Assembly: GCA_036270655.1 (NCBI GenBank)
Contig: DATBCD010000090.1
Span: 1 to 53,540, forward strand
Source: VBCK01 sp036270655
GTDB lineage: Bacteria; Pseudomonadota; Gammaproteobacteria; Burkholderiales; Burkholderiaceae_F
Reading direction: 5' to 3'
Length of the DNA stretch: 53,540 bases
Positions within the stretch are counted from its first letter, which is position 1; each line of letters begins with the position of its first letter. Of this stretch, positions 34,505-42,984 are shown one piece after another. A model generated the notes under the pieces. It ran no database searches. It was given only the letters and a program-made list of their open reading frames with translations, and was not told the DNA's origin. The position numbers were made by a program, and so were the translations under genes.

Positions 34505-35514
34505 CGGACGCTCCCATCGCCTCCGTGAGCCGGCTCGCCTTTGCGTCGCGCGTTTACCAGCATCGCCATCACGGCACACGAAGCCAGCCTTGCCTTCGTG
34601 CTGTCGGCCCGGCTGGTCAGAACGATCGGCACGCGCGCGCCGAGCACGATGCCCGCAGCCTCGGCGTCCGCCAGGTACTCGAGCTGCTTGGCCAGCATGT
34701 TGCCGGACTCCAGGTCGGGAACGACCAGCACGTCGGCCTGGCCGGCCACCGGCGACACGATGTGCTTGATGCGGGCGGCCCGGATGCTGACCGCGTTGTC
34801 GAATGCAAGCGGACCGTCGACCGTGCCGCCCTGGATCTGGCCGCGCTCGGCCATCTTGCACAGGGCGGCCGCATCGATCGTCGATGCGATCTTCGGCGTG
34901 ACGGTTTCAACCGCCGACAGGATCGCCACTTTCGGCTGCCCGATACCCAGCACGTGGGCCAGGTCGATCGCGTTCTGCACGATATCGACCTTCTCCTCGA
35001 GCGACGGATAGATGTTGACCGCCGCATCCGTGATCAGCAGCAGCTTCGAATAGCTCGGCACGTCCATCACGAACACGTGACTGATCCTGCGCGCGCCGCG
35101 TAAACCCGTGTCCGCCTTCATCACCTCGTGCATCAGCACGTCCGTGTGCAGGCTTCCTTTCATCAGCGCGGCGCACTCGGCCTTGCGGCACAGCGCGACC
35201 GCTTGCGCGGCTGCCGCTTCGGCGCTGTCGGCATCGACGATGCGGCAGGCCGAAATATCCCGGTTGAGGGATCTGGCCGCCGCCACGATGGAGGAGCGCA
35301 GCCCGACCAGCGTGGGCACGATCAGACCCTGCCGCGCGGCTTCCAGCGCGCCGAGCAGGGAGACTTCGTCGTCCGGCCAGGCGACCGCGACTGCAATCGG
35401 CTCGAGGTCCTTGCATTGGGCGATCAGATGCTGAAACACATGGTGGTTCGCACGCACTTGTCCCGTCCTTGGCGGATCGGCCGGCCGGCTCGATGGTACG
35501 GCCGGATCGGTCAC
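34501..35514 (-). CDS. pta: Phosphate acetyl/butyryltransferase
   Basis: 337 residues from the GTG at 35514, which overlaps the upstream stop (GTGA); a GTG near 35458 is an alternative start. It transfers an acyl group from CoA to phosphate. MKGSLHTDVLM, RRISHVFVMD, TDAAVNIYP and DALVVPDLESGNML-type segments define the PTA/PTB family. It lacks the N-terminal DRTGG domain of the long enzymes. Which acyl chain is used is undecided. Confidence 0.88.
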   Translation of the reverse strand: MTDPAVPSSRPADPPRTGQVRANHHVFQHLIAQCKDLEPIAVAVAWPDDEVSLLGALEAARQGLIVPTLVGLRSSIVAAARSLNRDISACRIVDADSAEAAAAQAVALCRKAECAALMKGSLHTDVLMHEVMKADTGLRGARRISHVFVMDVPSYSKLLLITDAAVNIYPSLEEKVDIVQNAIDLAHVLGIGQPKVAILSAVETVTPKIASTIDAAALCKMAERGQIQGGTVDGPLAFDNAVSIRAARIKHIVSPVAGQADVLVVPDLESGNMLAKQLEYLADAEAAGIVLGARVPIVLTSRADSTKARLASCAVMAMLVNARRKGEPAHGGDGSVR

Positions 35515-36902
35515 GATTGGATGACCTGAAGGGGCGTCAGGGTCTGCAGGAGCGTCGGGATCAGCTCGGCGACCGTCGGATGAATGTGCACGGCCCGGGA
35601 AATCACCGTGCAGGGCGCCTTCGCGTACATCACGTCGAGAATCGAATGCACCACCTCGTCGCCGTTCAGGCCGAGCAGCGCGGCGCCGAGAATCGTCCTG
35701 GACTGCGCATCGACGATGACTTTCATGAAACCCAGCGTTTCGCTGCGTTCCCGGGCTCGACCGACCCGGGTCATCGGCATCCTTCCGACCAGCGCCGCGC
35801 GCCCCTGCGCGCGCGCCTCGGACTCGGTGATTCCGGCCCGGCCCAGCGGTGGATCGATAAAAAGCGCGTAGGCGTCGATGCGGTCGGTCACGCGGCGCGG
35901 ATCGGAGTCCAGCAGATTCGCGGCCACGATCTCGTAGTCGTTCCAGGACGTGTGCGTGAAGGCGCCGCGCCCGTTGACGTCGCCCAGGGCCCAGACGCCG
36001 GGCACATTGGTGCGCAACTGATCGTCGACCTTGATGAAGCCGCGCTCGTCGCATTCGATGCCGGCGGCGCCCAACCCCAGGTCGTCGGTGTTGGGCCGGC
36101 GGCCGACCGCGACCAGCAGATGGCTGCCGGCAATCTCCGGCTCGCCTTCCTCGCAATCGGCCGACGCCACGATGCCGCCGTCGCCCGGCCTGGCGCCGAT
36201 GCAGCGGGCGTTCAGGCGGAAAGCGATTCCTTCCCGGGCAAGGATGTCCTGCACCGCTTCCGAAACGTCCTCGTCTTCCCGCGCAATCAGACGCGGCCTC
36301 TGTTCGATCACCGTCACGCGCGCGCCGAAGCGGCGGTACATCTGTGCGAACTCGAGGCCGACGTAACTGCCGCCGATCACGACCAGGTGTTCGGGCACGA
36401 AATCGACGTTCATCATGGTGGTGTTGGTCAGATAGGGCACCGAGCTCAGGGCCGGCCAGTCGGGCACGGTCGGCCGCCCACCCACGTTGATGAAGATCCG
36501 GTCGGCTTCCAGCTGCTCACCGTTCACCACGATCCGATGCGGCGCCGTGAAGCGCGCGTGGCCCCAGATTACGCGCAGACCGGGCATGTTCCCGACCCAC
36601 CCGGCCAGGCCGTCGACGGACGCTTTGACGATCGCGTCCTTGCGGGCCTTGACGGCCCGCATATCGACGCCGACCGGTCCCCCGATCGTGACGCCGAAGT
36701 CCGCGTGGCGCCGGGCCACGAAAGCCGCCTGAGCGCTCGCGACCAGCGTCTTGGTTGGAGTGCAGCCGTCGTTGACGCAGGTGCCGCCGAAGTGCTCGCG
36801 CTCGACGAACGCGACGGTCATCCCGGCACCCGTCAGCCGTCCGGCCAGGGGCGGGCCGGCCTGCCCGCTTCCAATGATGATCGCGTCGAAGCGCTGAGCC
36901 AT
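35511..36902 (-). CDS. Mercuric-reductase-like FAD disulfide oxidoreductase
   Basis: 463 residues. FAD site IIIGSGQAGPPLA, redox pair Cys42/Cys47 (GGTCVNDGCTPTK), NAD(P) site VVIGGSYVGLEFA, second FAD site GVWALGDVNG and a C-terminal dimer domain with HIHPTVAELI that contributes the base His. This is the MerA/lipoamide dehydrogenase superfamily without the N-terminal HMA domain of MerA. Substrate unknown. Its stop overlaps the pta start, so it is coupled to the acetyl-phosphate genes. Confidence 0.88.
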   Translation of the reverse strand: MAQRFDAIIIGSGQAGPPLAGRLTGAGMTVAFVEREHFGGTCVNDGCTPTKTLVASAQAAFVARRHADFGVTIGGPVGVDMRAVKARKDAIVKASVDGLAGWVGNMPGLRVIWGHARFTAPHRIVVNGEQLEADRIFINVGGRPTVPDWPALSSVPYLTNTTMMNVDFVPEHLVVIGGSYVGLEFAQMYRRFGARVTVIEQRPRLIAREDEDVSEAVQDILAREGIAFRLNARCIGARPGDGGIVASADCEEGEPEIAGSHLLVAVGRRPNTDDLGLGAAGIECDERGFIKVDDQLRTNVPGVWALGDVNGRGAFTHTSWNDYEIVAANLLDSDPRRVTDRIDAYALFIDPPLGRAGITESEARAQGRAALVGRMPMTRVGRARERSETLGFMKVIVDAQSRTILGAALLGLNGDEVVHSILDVMYAKAPCTVISRAVHIHPTVAELIPTLLQTLTPLQVIQS

Positions 36903-36930
36903 GGCGCCCGTTCTCCCCGGCACGATCGGC

Positions 36931-36947
36931 TGACCGCGCGGCGGTCA
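36931..36947. repeat. Perfect inverted repeat upstream of oxidoreductase gene
   Basis: TGACCGC (36931-36937) and GCGGTCA (36941-36947) around GCG. It lies 29 bases upstream of the oxidoreductase start on the minus strand and could be a repressor operator or a leader hairpin. Confidence 0.4.
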
Positions 36948-37036
36948 TTGTGCACCACGGCCGTGCGCGGCCTGGCTGGCGCTGCCCGCTTAATCCGACA
37001 CGGGTTGTTGCATGAAGTCAAGCCCTCGCGCCGGCT

Positions 37037-38056
37037 TCATCGGACGCTGCGCCGATAGCCCCCCGGGGTCACGCCGAAGCGCCGGGTGAAAGCCCGGCGG
37101 AAAGCGTCCGCACTGCTGAAGCCCACGGAACCCGCGACCTGCGATAGCGAACGGCCCGCGACCGCAAGCCGCTTGCGCGCCTCGTCCAGCCGTGCCTTCT
37201 CGACGAAATCCGCGGGCGTGGCCAGGAATACCTGCTTGAACCGGCGCGAAAAATGGCGCGGCGACAGGCAGGCACGTTGGGCCAGCGCTTCGACCGACAG
37301 GTCGCCCGTCAGGTTCGATGACAGCCATGCAGCCACGTCACCGAAGCGGTCCTGGTGCTCGGCCTGGTATCGGAGCGGCTCCGAATACTGCTGCTGTCCA
37401 CCGGCGCGCTTCTGGTGCACCACGATTTCGCGCGCGACGCGGACGGCCAGGCGCGCCCCGTGGTCTTCTTCGACCATCGCCAGGGCCAGATCGATTCCGG
37501 CCGTGACGCCTGCCGACGTGTACAACGCCCCGTCCCGAACGAAGATCGCGTTGGCATCGACCATCACCTTCGGAAAGCGCCGGGCAACATCGTCGGCGAA
37601 GCGCCAATGGGTGGTGGCGCGCCGCCCATCGAGCAGTCCGGTCGGCGCCAGCGCGTAGATGCCGGTGCACACGGACGCGACCCTGCGGATGCCGGGAGCC
37701 GAAGCGCGTATCCAGGCGGCGATCCGGGCGTTGGTTTTCGGATCGCGCACACCCTCGCCGCCCGCTATCACCAGCGTGTCCAGCGCCGGCGCGTCGGCCA
37801 GTGCGAGGTCCGGCCGGATCTGCAGACCCGACTCGGTGACGAAGGGCCGCCGATTCAATCCGAGCAGCAGGCATCGGTAGCGGGGGGTTCGCCCCGGCTC
37901 GATCTGCGCTGCGAGACTGAACACCTCCATCGGGCCGACGATGTCCAGCGCCACGGCCCCCTTGAAGCCGACAAAGCCGATGCGCCTGGCCGCCGCCCCC
38001 GAGGCGCGCCGGGGCGCCGTACTGCCATCCGGATCACTGCGCCTGCTTCCATCCAT
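37037..38056 (-). CDS. GlxA-type AraC regulator with DJ-1/PfpI domain
   Basis: 339 residues. An N-terminal DJ-1/PfpI-like domain (about 24-195; nucleophile-elbow SVCTG followed by TTHW) is joined to an AraC-type DNA-binding domain (about 235-339; LSVEALAQRACLSPRHFSRRFK, then SLSQVAGSVGFSSADAFRRAF). The start ATG at 38056 overlaps the end of the exported DJ-1 gene by 23 bases. GlxA-like proteins sense carnitine-, arginine- or glyoxal-type metabolites; the ligand here is unknown. Confidence 0.88.
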   Translation of the reverse strand: MDGSRRSDPDGSTAPRRASGAAARRIGFVGFKGAVALDIVGPMEVFSLAAQIEPGRTPRYRCLLLGLNRRPFVTESGLQIRPDLALADAPALDTLVIAGGEGVRDPKTNARIAAWIRASAPGIRRVASVCTGIYALAPTGLLDGRRATTHWRFADDVARRFPKVMVDANAIFVRDGALYTSAGVTAGIDLALAMVEEDHGARLAVRVAREIVVHQKRAGGQQQYSEPLRYQAEHQDRFGDVAAWLSSNLTGDLSVEALAQRACLSPRHFSRRFKQVFLATPADFVEKARLDEARKRLAVAGRSLSQVAGSVGFSSADAFRRAFTRRFGVTPGGYRRSVR

Positions 38057-38705
38057 CGCCGTGATATTCCATGTAATCAGCCGTCTTCTGAGCCACATCC
38101 GCGCCGAAGCGGGTCCCAACCAGATGCAACGCCAGGTCGATTCCGGACGTCAGGCCGGCGGCCGTGTAGATGCGTTCATCCGAGCGAACGTAACGACGGG
38201 ATGCCTGCCACTGCACCTGCGGAAACGCCTTGCGGAAGTCGCCCAGGAACTCATGGTGAGTGGTTGCCTGCTTGCCGTCGAGCAGCCCTGCCAGCGCCAG
38301 TTTCCTGGCGCCGGTGCACACCGACATGATCGTCACCTGCGAGGCGTGCTGCGATCGAAGCCAGGCCAACAGGGTCTCCGAGTTGTCCGACTGGGCGCCG
38401 ATCACGATCAGATCCGGCCGCGGCGCATCGTCCAGCGTGTACTGCGGCACGACCCTGGCTCCGCCCGAGCTCACCGGCGACCTGCCCGCCGATACCGTGA
38501 ACAGCTCGTACGGCATGTCCATGTCGCCCTGTGCCCCCGACCCCAGCATCACGTCGCTGAAGACCTCCCACGGTCCGGCGAAATCGATCAGATCGAAACC
38601 GTCCGAGATGACAAAGGCGACACGCACTTTCTGTGCCGCGGCCGCGCTGCAGACGGGGCAGGAGAGCGACCAGACGGCCGCCAGGAACCAGGTCAACGGT
38701 TTCAT
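38034..38705 (-). CDS. Exported DJ-1/PfpI family protein
   Basis: 223 residues from the ATG at 38705 with GGAG eight bases ahead. A signal peptide ends SAAAA near 27. The rest is a single DJ-1/PfpI domain with VCTGARKLALAGLLDG and TTHH. It is paralogous to the sensor domain of the downstream GlxA-type regulator, with which it overlaps by 23 bases. A periplasmic partner or metabolite-converting enzyme (isonitrile hydratase-like) is possible. Confidence 0.8.
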   Translation of the reverse strand: MKPLTWFLAAVWSLSCPVCSAAAAQKVRVAFVISDGFDLIDFAGPWEVFSDVMLGSGAQGDMDMPYELFTVSAGRSPVSSGGARVVPQYTLDDAPRPDLIVIGAQSDNSETLLAWLRSQHASQVTIMSVCTGARKLALAGLLDGKQATTHHEFLGDFRKAFPQVQWQASRRYVRSDERIYTAAGLTSGIDLALHLVGTRFGADVAQKTADYMEYHGDGWKQAQ

Positions 38706-38753
38706 CGCAAGCTCCAAAAGTCGGGTAAGCCAACGATAGGCGCGCTGCGCGAT

Positions 38754-38765
38754 GTCCTAAAGGAC
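38754..38765. repeat. Small palindrome in DJ-1/TPP divergent region
   Basis: GTCCTAAAGGAC has perfect GTCCT/AGGAC arms and two central bases. It lies in the 145-base gap between the divergent DJ-1 gene and TPP-enzyme gene and is a candidate operator for either. No regulator is assigned. Confidence 0.35.
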
Positions 38766-38850
38766 CAGGATCATACAAAAACAGACACAGCGTAAAGTTT
38801 GCGAAATTGAAGGCCCTGGCATCCCGAGGGGTCGCCGCGAGGAGCAACCC

Positions 38851-40791
38851 ATGTCCGATCCAGACGATCGTGCCACTGCCGGGCGGCGCGGATTCCTGAA
38901 GAGCGCGCCGCTGGCCGCCGCGGCGGCCGTACTTTCGGGACCGTCGGTCCCTGCGGGCGCGCAGCCGTCGACGCCGGACAAACCGGCCGCGGCCGCGGTG
39001 CCGCAGCCGAACCTGACCCTGGAGACCCAGCCGCCGCCCGTCGACCCGATCAGCCAGTCGAGCAGCGGCGGCGACTTCATGGCCGAAGTGCTGGCGACGC
39101 TGGACATCGATTACCTCGCGATCAACTGCGCCTCGAGCTTCCGCGGCTTGCACGAAGCCATCTTGAACCACACCGCGAATCGCCCGGAGATCCTCACCTG
39201 CCCGCATGAGGAGATCGCCGTGTCGATGGCGCAGGGCTACGCCAAGATCGAGGGCAAACCGATGGCGGTGGCCTGCCACGGCACGGTCGGCCTGCAGCAC
39301 GCCTCGATGGCGATCTACAACGCCTGGTGCGATCGGGTGCCGGTCTATGTGGTCATCGGCAACATCATCGAGGCCGACAAGCGGGGCCTGCGCGCCGAAT
39401 GGGCGCACTCGGCGCTCGACCCGGCCGCGGCGGTGCGCGACTTCCTGAAGTGGGACGACCAGCCGGCCTCTTTGCAGCATTTCGCGGAATCCGCGGTCCG
39501 TGCCTGCAAGATCGCAACGACTCCGCCGATGGGGCCGGTGCTGCTGTCACTGGACGCGGAGCTGCAGGAGAACCCGATCGTCGATCGACAGCGGCTGCGC
39601 ATACCGAAGCTGGCGGGCGTGGTGCCGCCGGTCGGCGATCCCGGCGCGCTGGCCCAGGCAGCGCGGCTGCTCTCGGAGGCGCAGGCCCCGGTGATCGTGG
39701 TGGACCGGCTGGCGCGCACGCCCGCCGGCATGGCCCGCCTGGTGGAGCTGGCCGAGTCGCTTCAGTGCGCGGTGGTCGACGAGGCCGGCCGCATGAATTT
39801 CCCTTCGCGCCACCCGCTGAACCAGACGTTCCGGCGCGCCGCCGTCATCGGCGAGGCCGACGTGATCCTCGCGATGGAAATGAACGACGTGTGGAGCGCG
39901 CTCAATGCATTCAGCGACCGCATCGTGCGCAACTCCCGGCCGGCGTACAAGCCTGGCACGAAAATCATCACGCTCGGCAGCCGGGACCTGTACTTGAAGG
40001 CCAACTACCAGGACTTCGGGCGCTTCAACGAAGTCGATCTGGCCATCGCGGGCGACGCGGAGGCGAGCCTGCCGCAACTGACCGAGCAGGTCCGGCGCAA
40101 CGTCGATGCGGCCCGCAGGTCCACGTTGGAGACGCGCGGCAGAGCACTGGCCGACGCGCACCTGGCGGCCGTGGAGCAGGCGCGGTCACAGGCGACGATC
40201 GGCTGGGATGCGACCCCGATCACCACCGCGCGCCTGTGTGCGGAGCTCTGGTCCAGGATCAAGGACAAGGACTGGTCGCTGGTCGGCAACGGCATCCGGA
40301 TCGCGTGGCCGCACCGGCTGTGGAACTTCGACAAGCCGCATCGATGGAACGGCTTGTCAGGCGGTTTCGGGCTGGGCTACAACGCCCCCGCGTCAGCCGG
40401 CGCCGCGCTCGCGAACCGGCGTCATGGCCGGCTGAGCGTGTCGATTCAGGGCGACGGCGACCTGATGTACGCGCCGGGAACGCTGTGGACCTGCGCGCAT
40501 CACCGGATCCCGATCCTGTACGTGATGCACAACAACCGCGCCTACCACCAGGAATTCATGTACCTGGAGGCGATGGCAGCGCGGCACGGACGCGGCATCA
40601 CCAACGCGGACATCGGCACCACACTGACCGACCCGTTCATCGACTTCGCCACGGTGGCCAAAGGCTTTGGGGTCTATGCCGAAGGCCCGGTCACGGAGCC
40701 CAAGGCGCTCGGACCTGCGCTCAAGCGCGCTATCGCCGTGGTCGAGCGTGGCGAGCCGGCGCTGGTGGATGTCGTCACCGACCCGCGCTGA
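38851..40791 (+). CDS. Tat-exported thiamine-diphosphate enzyme
   Basis: 646 residues. The N-terminus has a twin-arginine signal (Arg12-Arg13 in GRRGFLK, then an Ala-rich stretch and a PAGAQ cleavage site). The mature part has the three-domain acetolactate synthase/benzoylformate decarboxylase layout: PYR domain with the cofactor-activating Glu (CPHEEIAVSMAQGYAK, near 120), a central domain, and a PP domain with the GDGDLMYAPG...NN metal/diphosphate motif (about 534-562). A Tat signal on a TPP enzyme implies folding and cofactor loading before export. The gene overlaps the cytochrome c gene (TGATG). Substrate unknown. Confidence 0.85.
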   Translation: MSDPDDRATAGRRGFLKSAPLAAAAAVLSGPSVPAGAQPSTPDKPAAAAVPQPNLTLETQPPPVDPISQSSSGGDFMAEVLATLDIDYLAINCASSFRGLHEAILNHTANRPEILTCPHEEIAVSMAQGYAKIEGKPMAVACHGTVGLQHASMAIYNAWCDRVPVYVVIGNIIEADKRGLRAEWAHSALDPAAAVRDFLKWDDQPASLQHFAESAVRACKIATTPPMGPVLLSLDAELQENPIVDRQRLRIPKLAGVVPPVGDPGALAQAARLLSEAQAPVIVVDRLARTPAGMARLVELAESLQCAVVDEAGRMNFPSRHPLNQTFRRAAVIGEADVILAMEMNDVWSALNAFSDRIVRNSRPAYKPGTKIITLGSRDLYLKANYQDFGRFNEVDLAIAGDAEASLPQLTEQVRRNVDAARRSTLETRGRALADAHLAAVEQARSQATIGWDATPITTARLCAELWSRIKDKDWSLVGNGIRIAWPHRLWNFDKPHRWNGLSGGFGLGYNAPASAGAALANRRHGRLSVSIQGDGDLMYAPGTLWTCAHHRIPILYVMHNNRAYHQEFMYLEAMAARHGRGITNADIGTTLTDPFIDFATVAKGFGVYAEGPVTEPKALGPALKRAIAVVERGEPALVDVVTDPR

Positions 40792-41174
40792 TGCGTGCAT
40801 CCATGGCATTAGCGTATCGAGCGATCGCATCCGCACTGGGCCTGGCCGGCCTTTGCGCCTTCGTGCCGGCATGGTCCAAGGACGCCCCCGCGGGCGACGT
40901 TGCAAACGGCAAGCGCGCTTACCTGGCGGTCGGCTGCTTCAGCTGCCACGGCCGGTCCGGCCAGGGCGGTGCGTTCAATTACCCGGCGCCGCCCCTGGCG
41001 CATACCCAACTGCCGGTCGAAGCATTCAAAACCATCGTGCGCGCCGGGCCCAACGACATGCCCGCCTACGGCGAGGCGGTGCTGTCCGACCACGATCTGG
41101 CCGACATCTACGCGTTCGTGCGTTCGCTGCCGGGACCGCGTCCGCCCAAGGAAATTCCGCTGCTGGACCGATGA
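40791..41174 (+). CDS. Class I cytochrome c, partner of the TPP enzyme
   Basis: 127 residues. A signal peptide ends near WSK (29). Single haem site CFSCH (Cys49, Cys52, His53), with Met90 (NDMPAYGE) as likely axial ligand. It is a periplasmic one-haem electron carrier. The overlap with the TPP-enzyme gene suggests a role accepting electrons from it. Nothing is odd about the cytochrome itself. Confidence 0.87.
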   Translation: MRASMALAYRAIASALGLAGLCAFVPAWSKDAPAGDVANGKRAYLAVGCFSCHGRSGQGGAFNYPAPPLAHTQLPVEAFKTIVRAGPNDMPAYGEAVLSDHDLADIYAFVRSLPGPRPPKEIPLLDR

Positions 41175-41305
41175 AGTCGAGTTTGGTGCGGGGCCGAATC
41201 CGGACCTGGCGATCGTCGAGGCGCAGGCCAGAGACGTGCTGGCGCGTTCGATGTCCTCGTGACCCATTACGAGGTTGCCAGCGGATTCACGCACGACGGC
41301 GGCGA

Positions 41306-41530
41306 TCAGCCCGCTGAAGGCCTGCGCGCCTGACCGCCTGCGCAATAGCGGTTCACGGCCGACTCGGCCAGCGACTGCAGCAGCGCCTCGACCGCCTTGG
41401 GTCTGCGGTTTCGGACCGACAGCGCTTCGAACATCTCGAAGCCGGTCAGCGCAAACACTACATCGACCAGGTCGGCACTGTCCCTGCCGCGACCGCGCCC
41501 CAGCCGCCCGACCAGCAGCGTCAGTCCGTC
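41306..41530 (-). pseudogene. 3' end of a TetR-family regulator
   Basis: The frame ends ... ADLVDVVFALTGFEMFEALS then a short helix and stop at 41306. These are the typical last helices of TetR regulators; the whole N-terminal helix-turn-helix is missing. The upstream end is uncertain (about 41530), where the plus-strand fragment begins. Confidence 0.6.
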
Positions 41531-41531
41531 A

Positions 41532-41611
41532 GCGCGCGCGTGGCCGCCGCTTTGCTGGGCGTGACCGTGCTGGCGATGGCGACATTCCGTTACGCGTCGG
41601 CCGTGGTCTGA
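41532..41611 (+). pseudogene. 3' end of a possible membrane protein
   Basis: The frame reads SARVAAALLGVTVLAMATFR and stops at 41609-41611, one hydrophobic helix. With the preceding TetR fragment on the opposite strand it looks like the surviving end of a gene once divergent from that regulator. No family assigned; chance coding is possible. Confidence 0.35.
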
Positions 41612-41820
41612 ACCTGCGCGCGCGCTTCTTCCAGCAGCCACTGCCGGAATGCGGCTACGCGCGGCTGGGCGAGGTGCCCCGGCGGGCAGACGAAATGAGA
41701 GGCGTTGGGCAGCGGCAACAGGGTCGCGCCGAGCAGGTCGGACGGATGCTTCAGACCGGCAGCAAGTCGCGGGTGAGCGACCGCGGCGACGCTTTCCGCC
41801 CGGAATCGCCCGCCTGGGCG
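41590..41820 (-). pseudogene. Internally deleted remnant of a LysR regulator
   Basis: Reading from about 41820 down: a segment resembling the early substrate-binding domain (SVAAVAHPRLAAGL then HPSDLLGATLL) runs straight into the LysR C-terminus (FVCPPGHLAQPRVAAFRQWL), stopping at 41590. The roughly 130 residues that normally separate them are gone, and so is the DNA-binding domain. Confidence 0.65.
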
Positions 41821-42077
41821 CCCCCGGAACAGCGCTTTTTCTGAATCTGGTCCCGGTCAGCTCGATGCTGATCTCCGCCTTCGAGGGTCATCCGCCGACC
41901 TGGATTCAGCTGGCCGGCGGCGCGATCGTGATCGGCGCGGTGAGCCTGGCTTCGCTTGGCTCGCTGGTCACGGCGCGCCTGTCGCGCCCAGGCCTGTCAC
42001 GCGCCCCGAGCCGGACACCGATCGGGTCACAGCCGGTGTACCGTGATAGCCCACGTCCCCGCTGCCCGCAATCCTGA
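41811..42077 (+). pseudogene. 3' end of an EamA/DMT-type transporter
   Basis: From 41811 the frame reads LGAPGTALFLNLVPVSSMLI and AFEGHPPTWIQLAGGAIVIG, the last two helices of a DMT-family (EamA) exporter. About 250 N-terminal residues are missing. The homology ends near 41985, inside the convergent DUF2807 gene end. Confidence 0.68.
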
Positions 42078-42711
42078 CGTCCAGCGTGCGCTCGGCCCAC
42101 AGCTCGGCACTGCCCGAACCGCTGATCGAGACCGACGCGGTCTGGCTCCTCAGGTCCGGGGCCCGGTACTGACCCGAGCCCGCAATCTGGACCTTCTGGT
42201 TGGTGACCGAGCCTGCCACGAGGGCGTCGCCGCTTCCGGCGATCTCGCAGGTGAAACGCGCCGCGGTCAAACGGTCGAATTTCAAGTTGCCGGAACCGGC
42301 AATGCGCGCTCTGAGGGCGTCGGACGACCATGCTGCGGCGTGAATGCTCCCCGACCCGGCCACGGCCATCCGATCGATCGCCTTGGCCGACAGAAGCGCG
42401 CGCGGTGCCGGATGCCGGGAAAACCATTTCGAGAAATTCAGCAGTTCGCTGTCTTCGCGCCGCAGAGTCAAAACTCCGTCGCTCACGTCGCTTCGGATGT
42501 GAGACAGGTCCTCGGGCGTGGCTTCGATCACCAGCGAGACCGTGTCGCCTTGAGTCAGCTCCAGATCGAGACCGCCGACCAGGCGCACCTCGCTGAAGGG
42601 TTGCGAGATGTCCCGGGTCTGGCGCACGGGCTCGGCCGCCGCGGCGCAAGCCGCCCAAGCCATCAAGCTCGCACCGAGCAGTTGCCCCGTCCATCGCGGC
42701 CAGTTCGTCAT
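41968..42711 (-). CDS. DUF2807 (head GIN) secreted protein
   Basis: 247 residues with signal peptide (ends AAAA near 26). It contains the DUF2807 parallel-beta repeat: several IAGSG/VAGSGS turns spaced about 20 residues (AVAGSGSIHA, RIAGSGNLKF, EIAGSGDALV, QIAGSGQYRA, ISGSGSAELW). Such beta-solenoids are found in envelope proteins of unknown role. The ATG at 42711 overlaps no other gene; its end overlaps the EamA remnant by about 20 bases. Confidence 0.85.
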   Translation of the reverse strand: MTNWPRWTGQLLGASLMAWAACAAAAEPVRQTRDISQPFSEVRLVGGLDLELTQGDTVSLVIEATPEDLSHIRSDVSDGVLTLRREDSELLNFSKWFSRHPAPRALLSAKAIDRMAVAGSGSIHAAAWSSDALRARIAGSGNLKFDRLTAARFTCEIAGSGDALVAGSVTNQKVQIAGSGQYRAPDLRSQTASVSISGSGSAELWAERTLDVRIAGSGDVGYHGTPAVTRSVSGSGRVTGLGATGAP

Positions 42712-42984
42712 GTTCGAAGTCCCCGAAAGCCATAGCCTGGGATAATTGTAGAAACGCCGACCGGCGGTTCCAGCGCGCTGCGACAGGCTGCCGGAATCGA
42801 GCCATGCGCTGCGTGCGCGATGGGCGATGCCCGGTGGCAGGAGGCGTTTTTCGCGGCGATGCAGCGCAATTTGCCGCGAATTGTCGGGTTTCGGGGCGCC
42901 GATACGTCTGTATTTGAACGTGGCTGTCGTAAAGTGGCTCCAACGGAACGACTTGCCTCGCGCTGCCTCAATCTCGCGAACCCG

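Noticed and set aside
41402..41530. Plus-strand frame resembling the C-terminus of YdeI-type proteins (FEHLEAGQRKHYIDQV)
   Set aside because: It is antisense to the better-supported TetR C-terminus on the minus strand, and the similarity is short.
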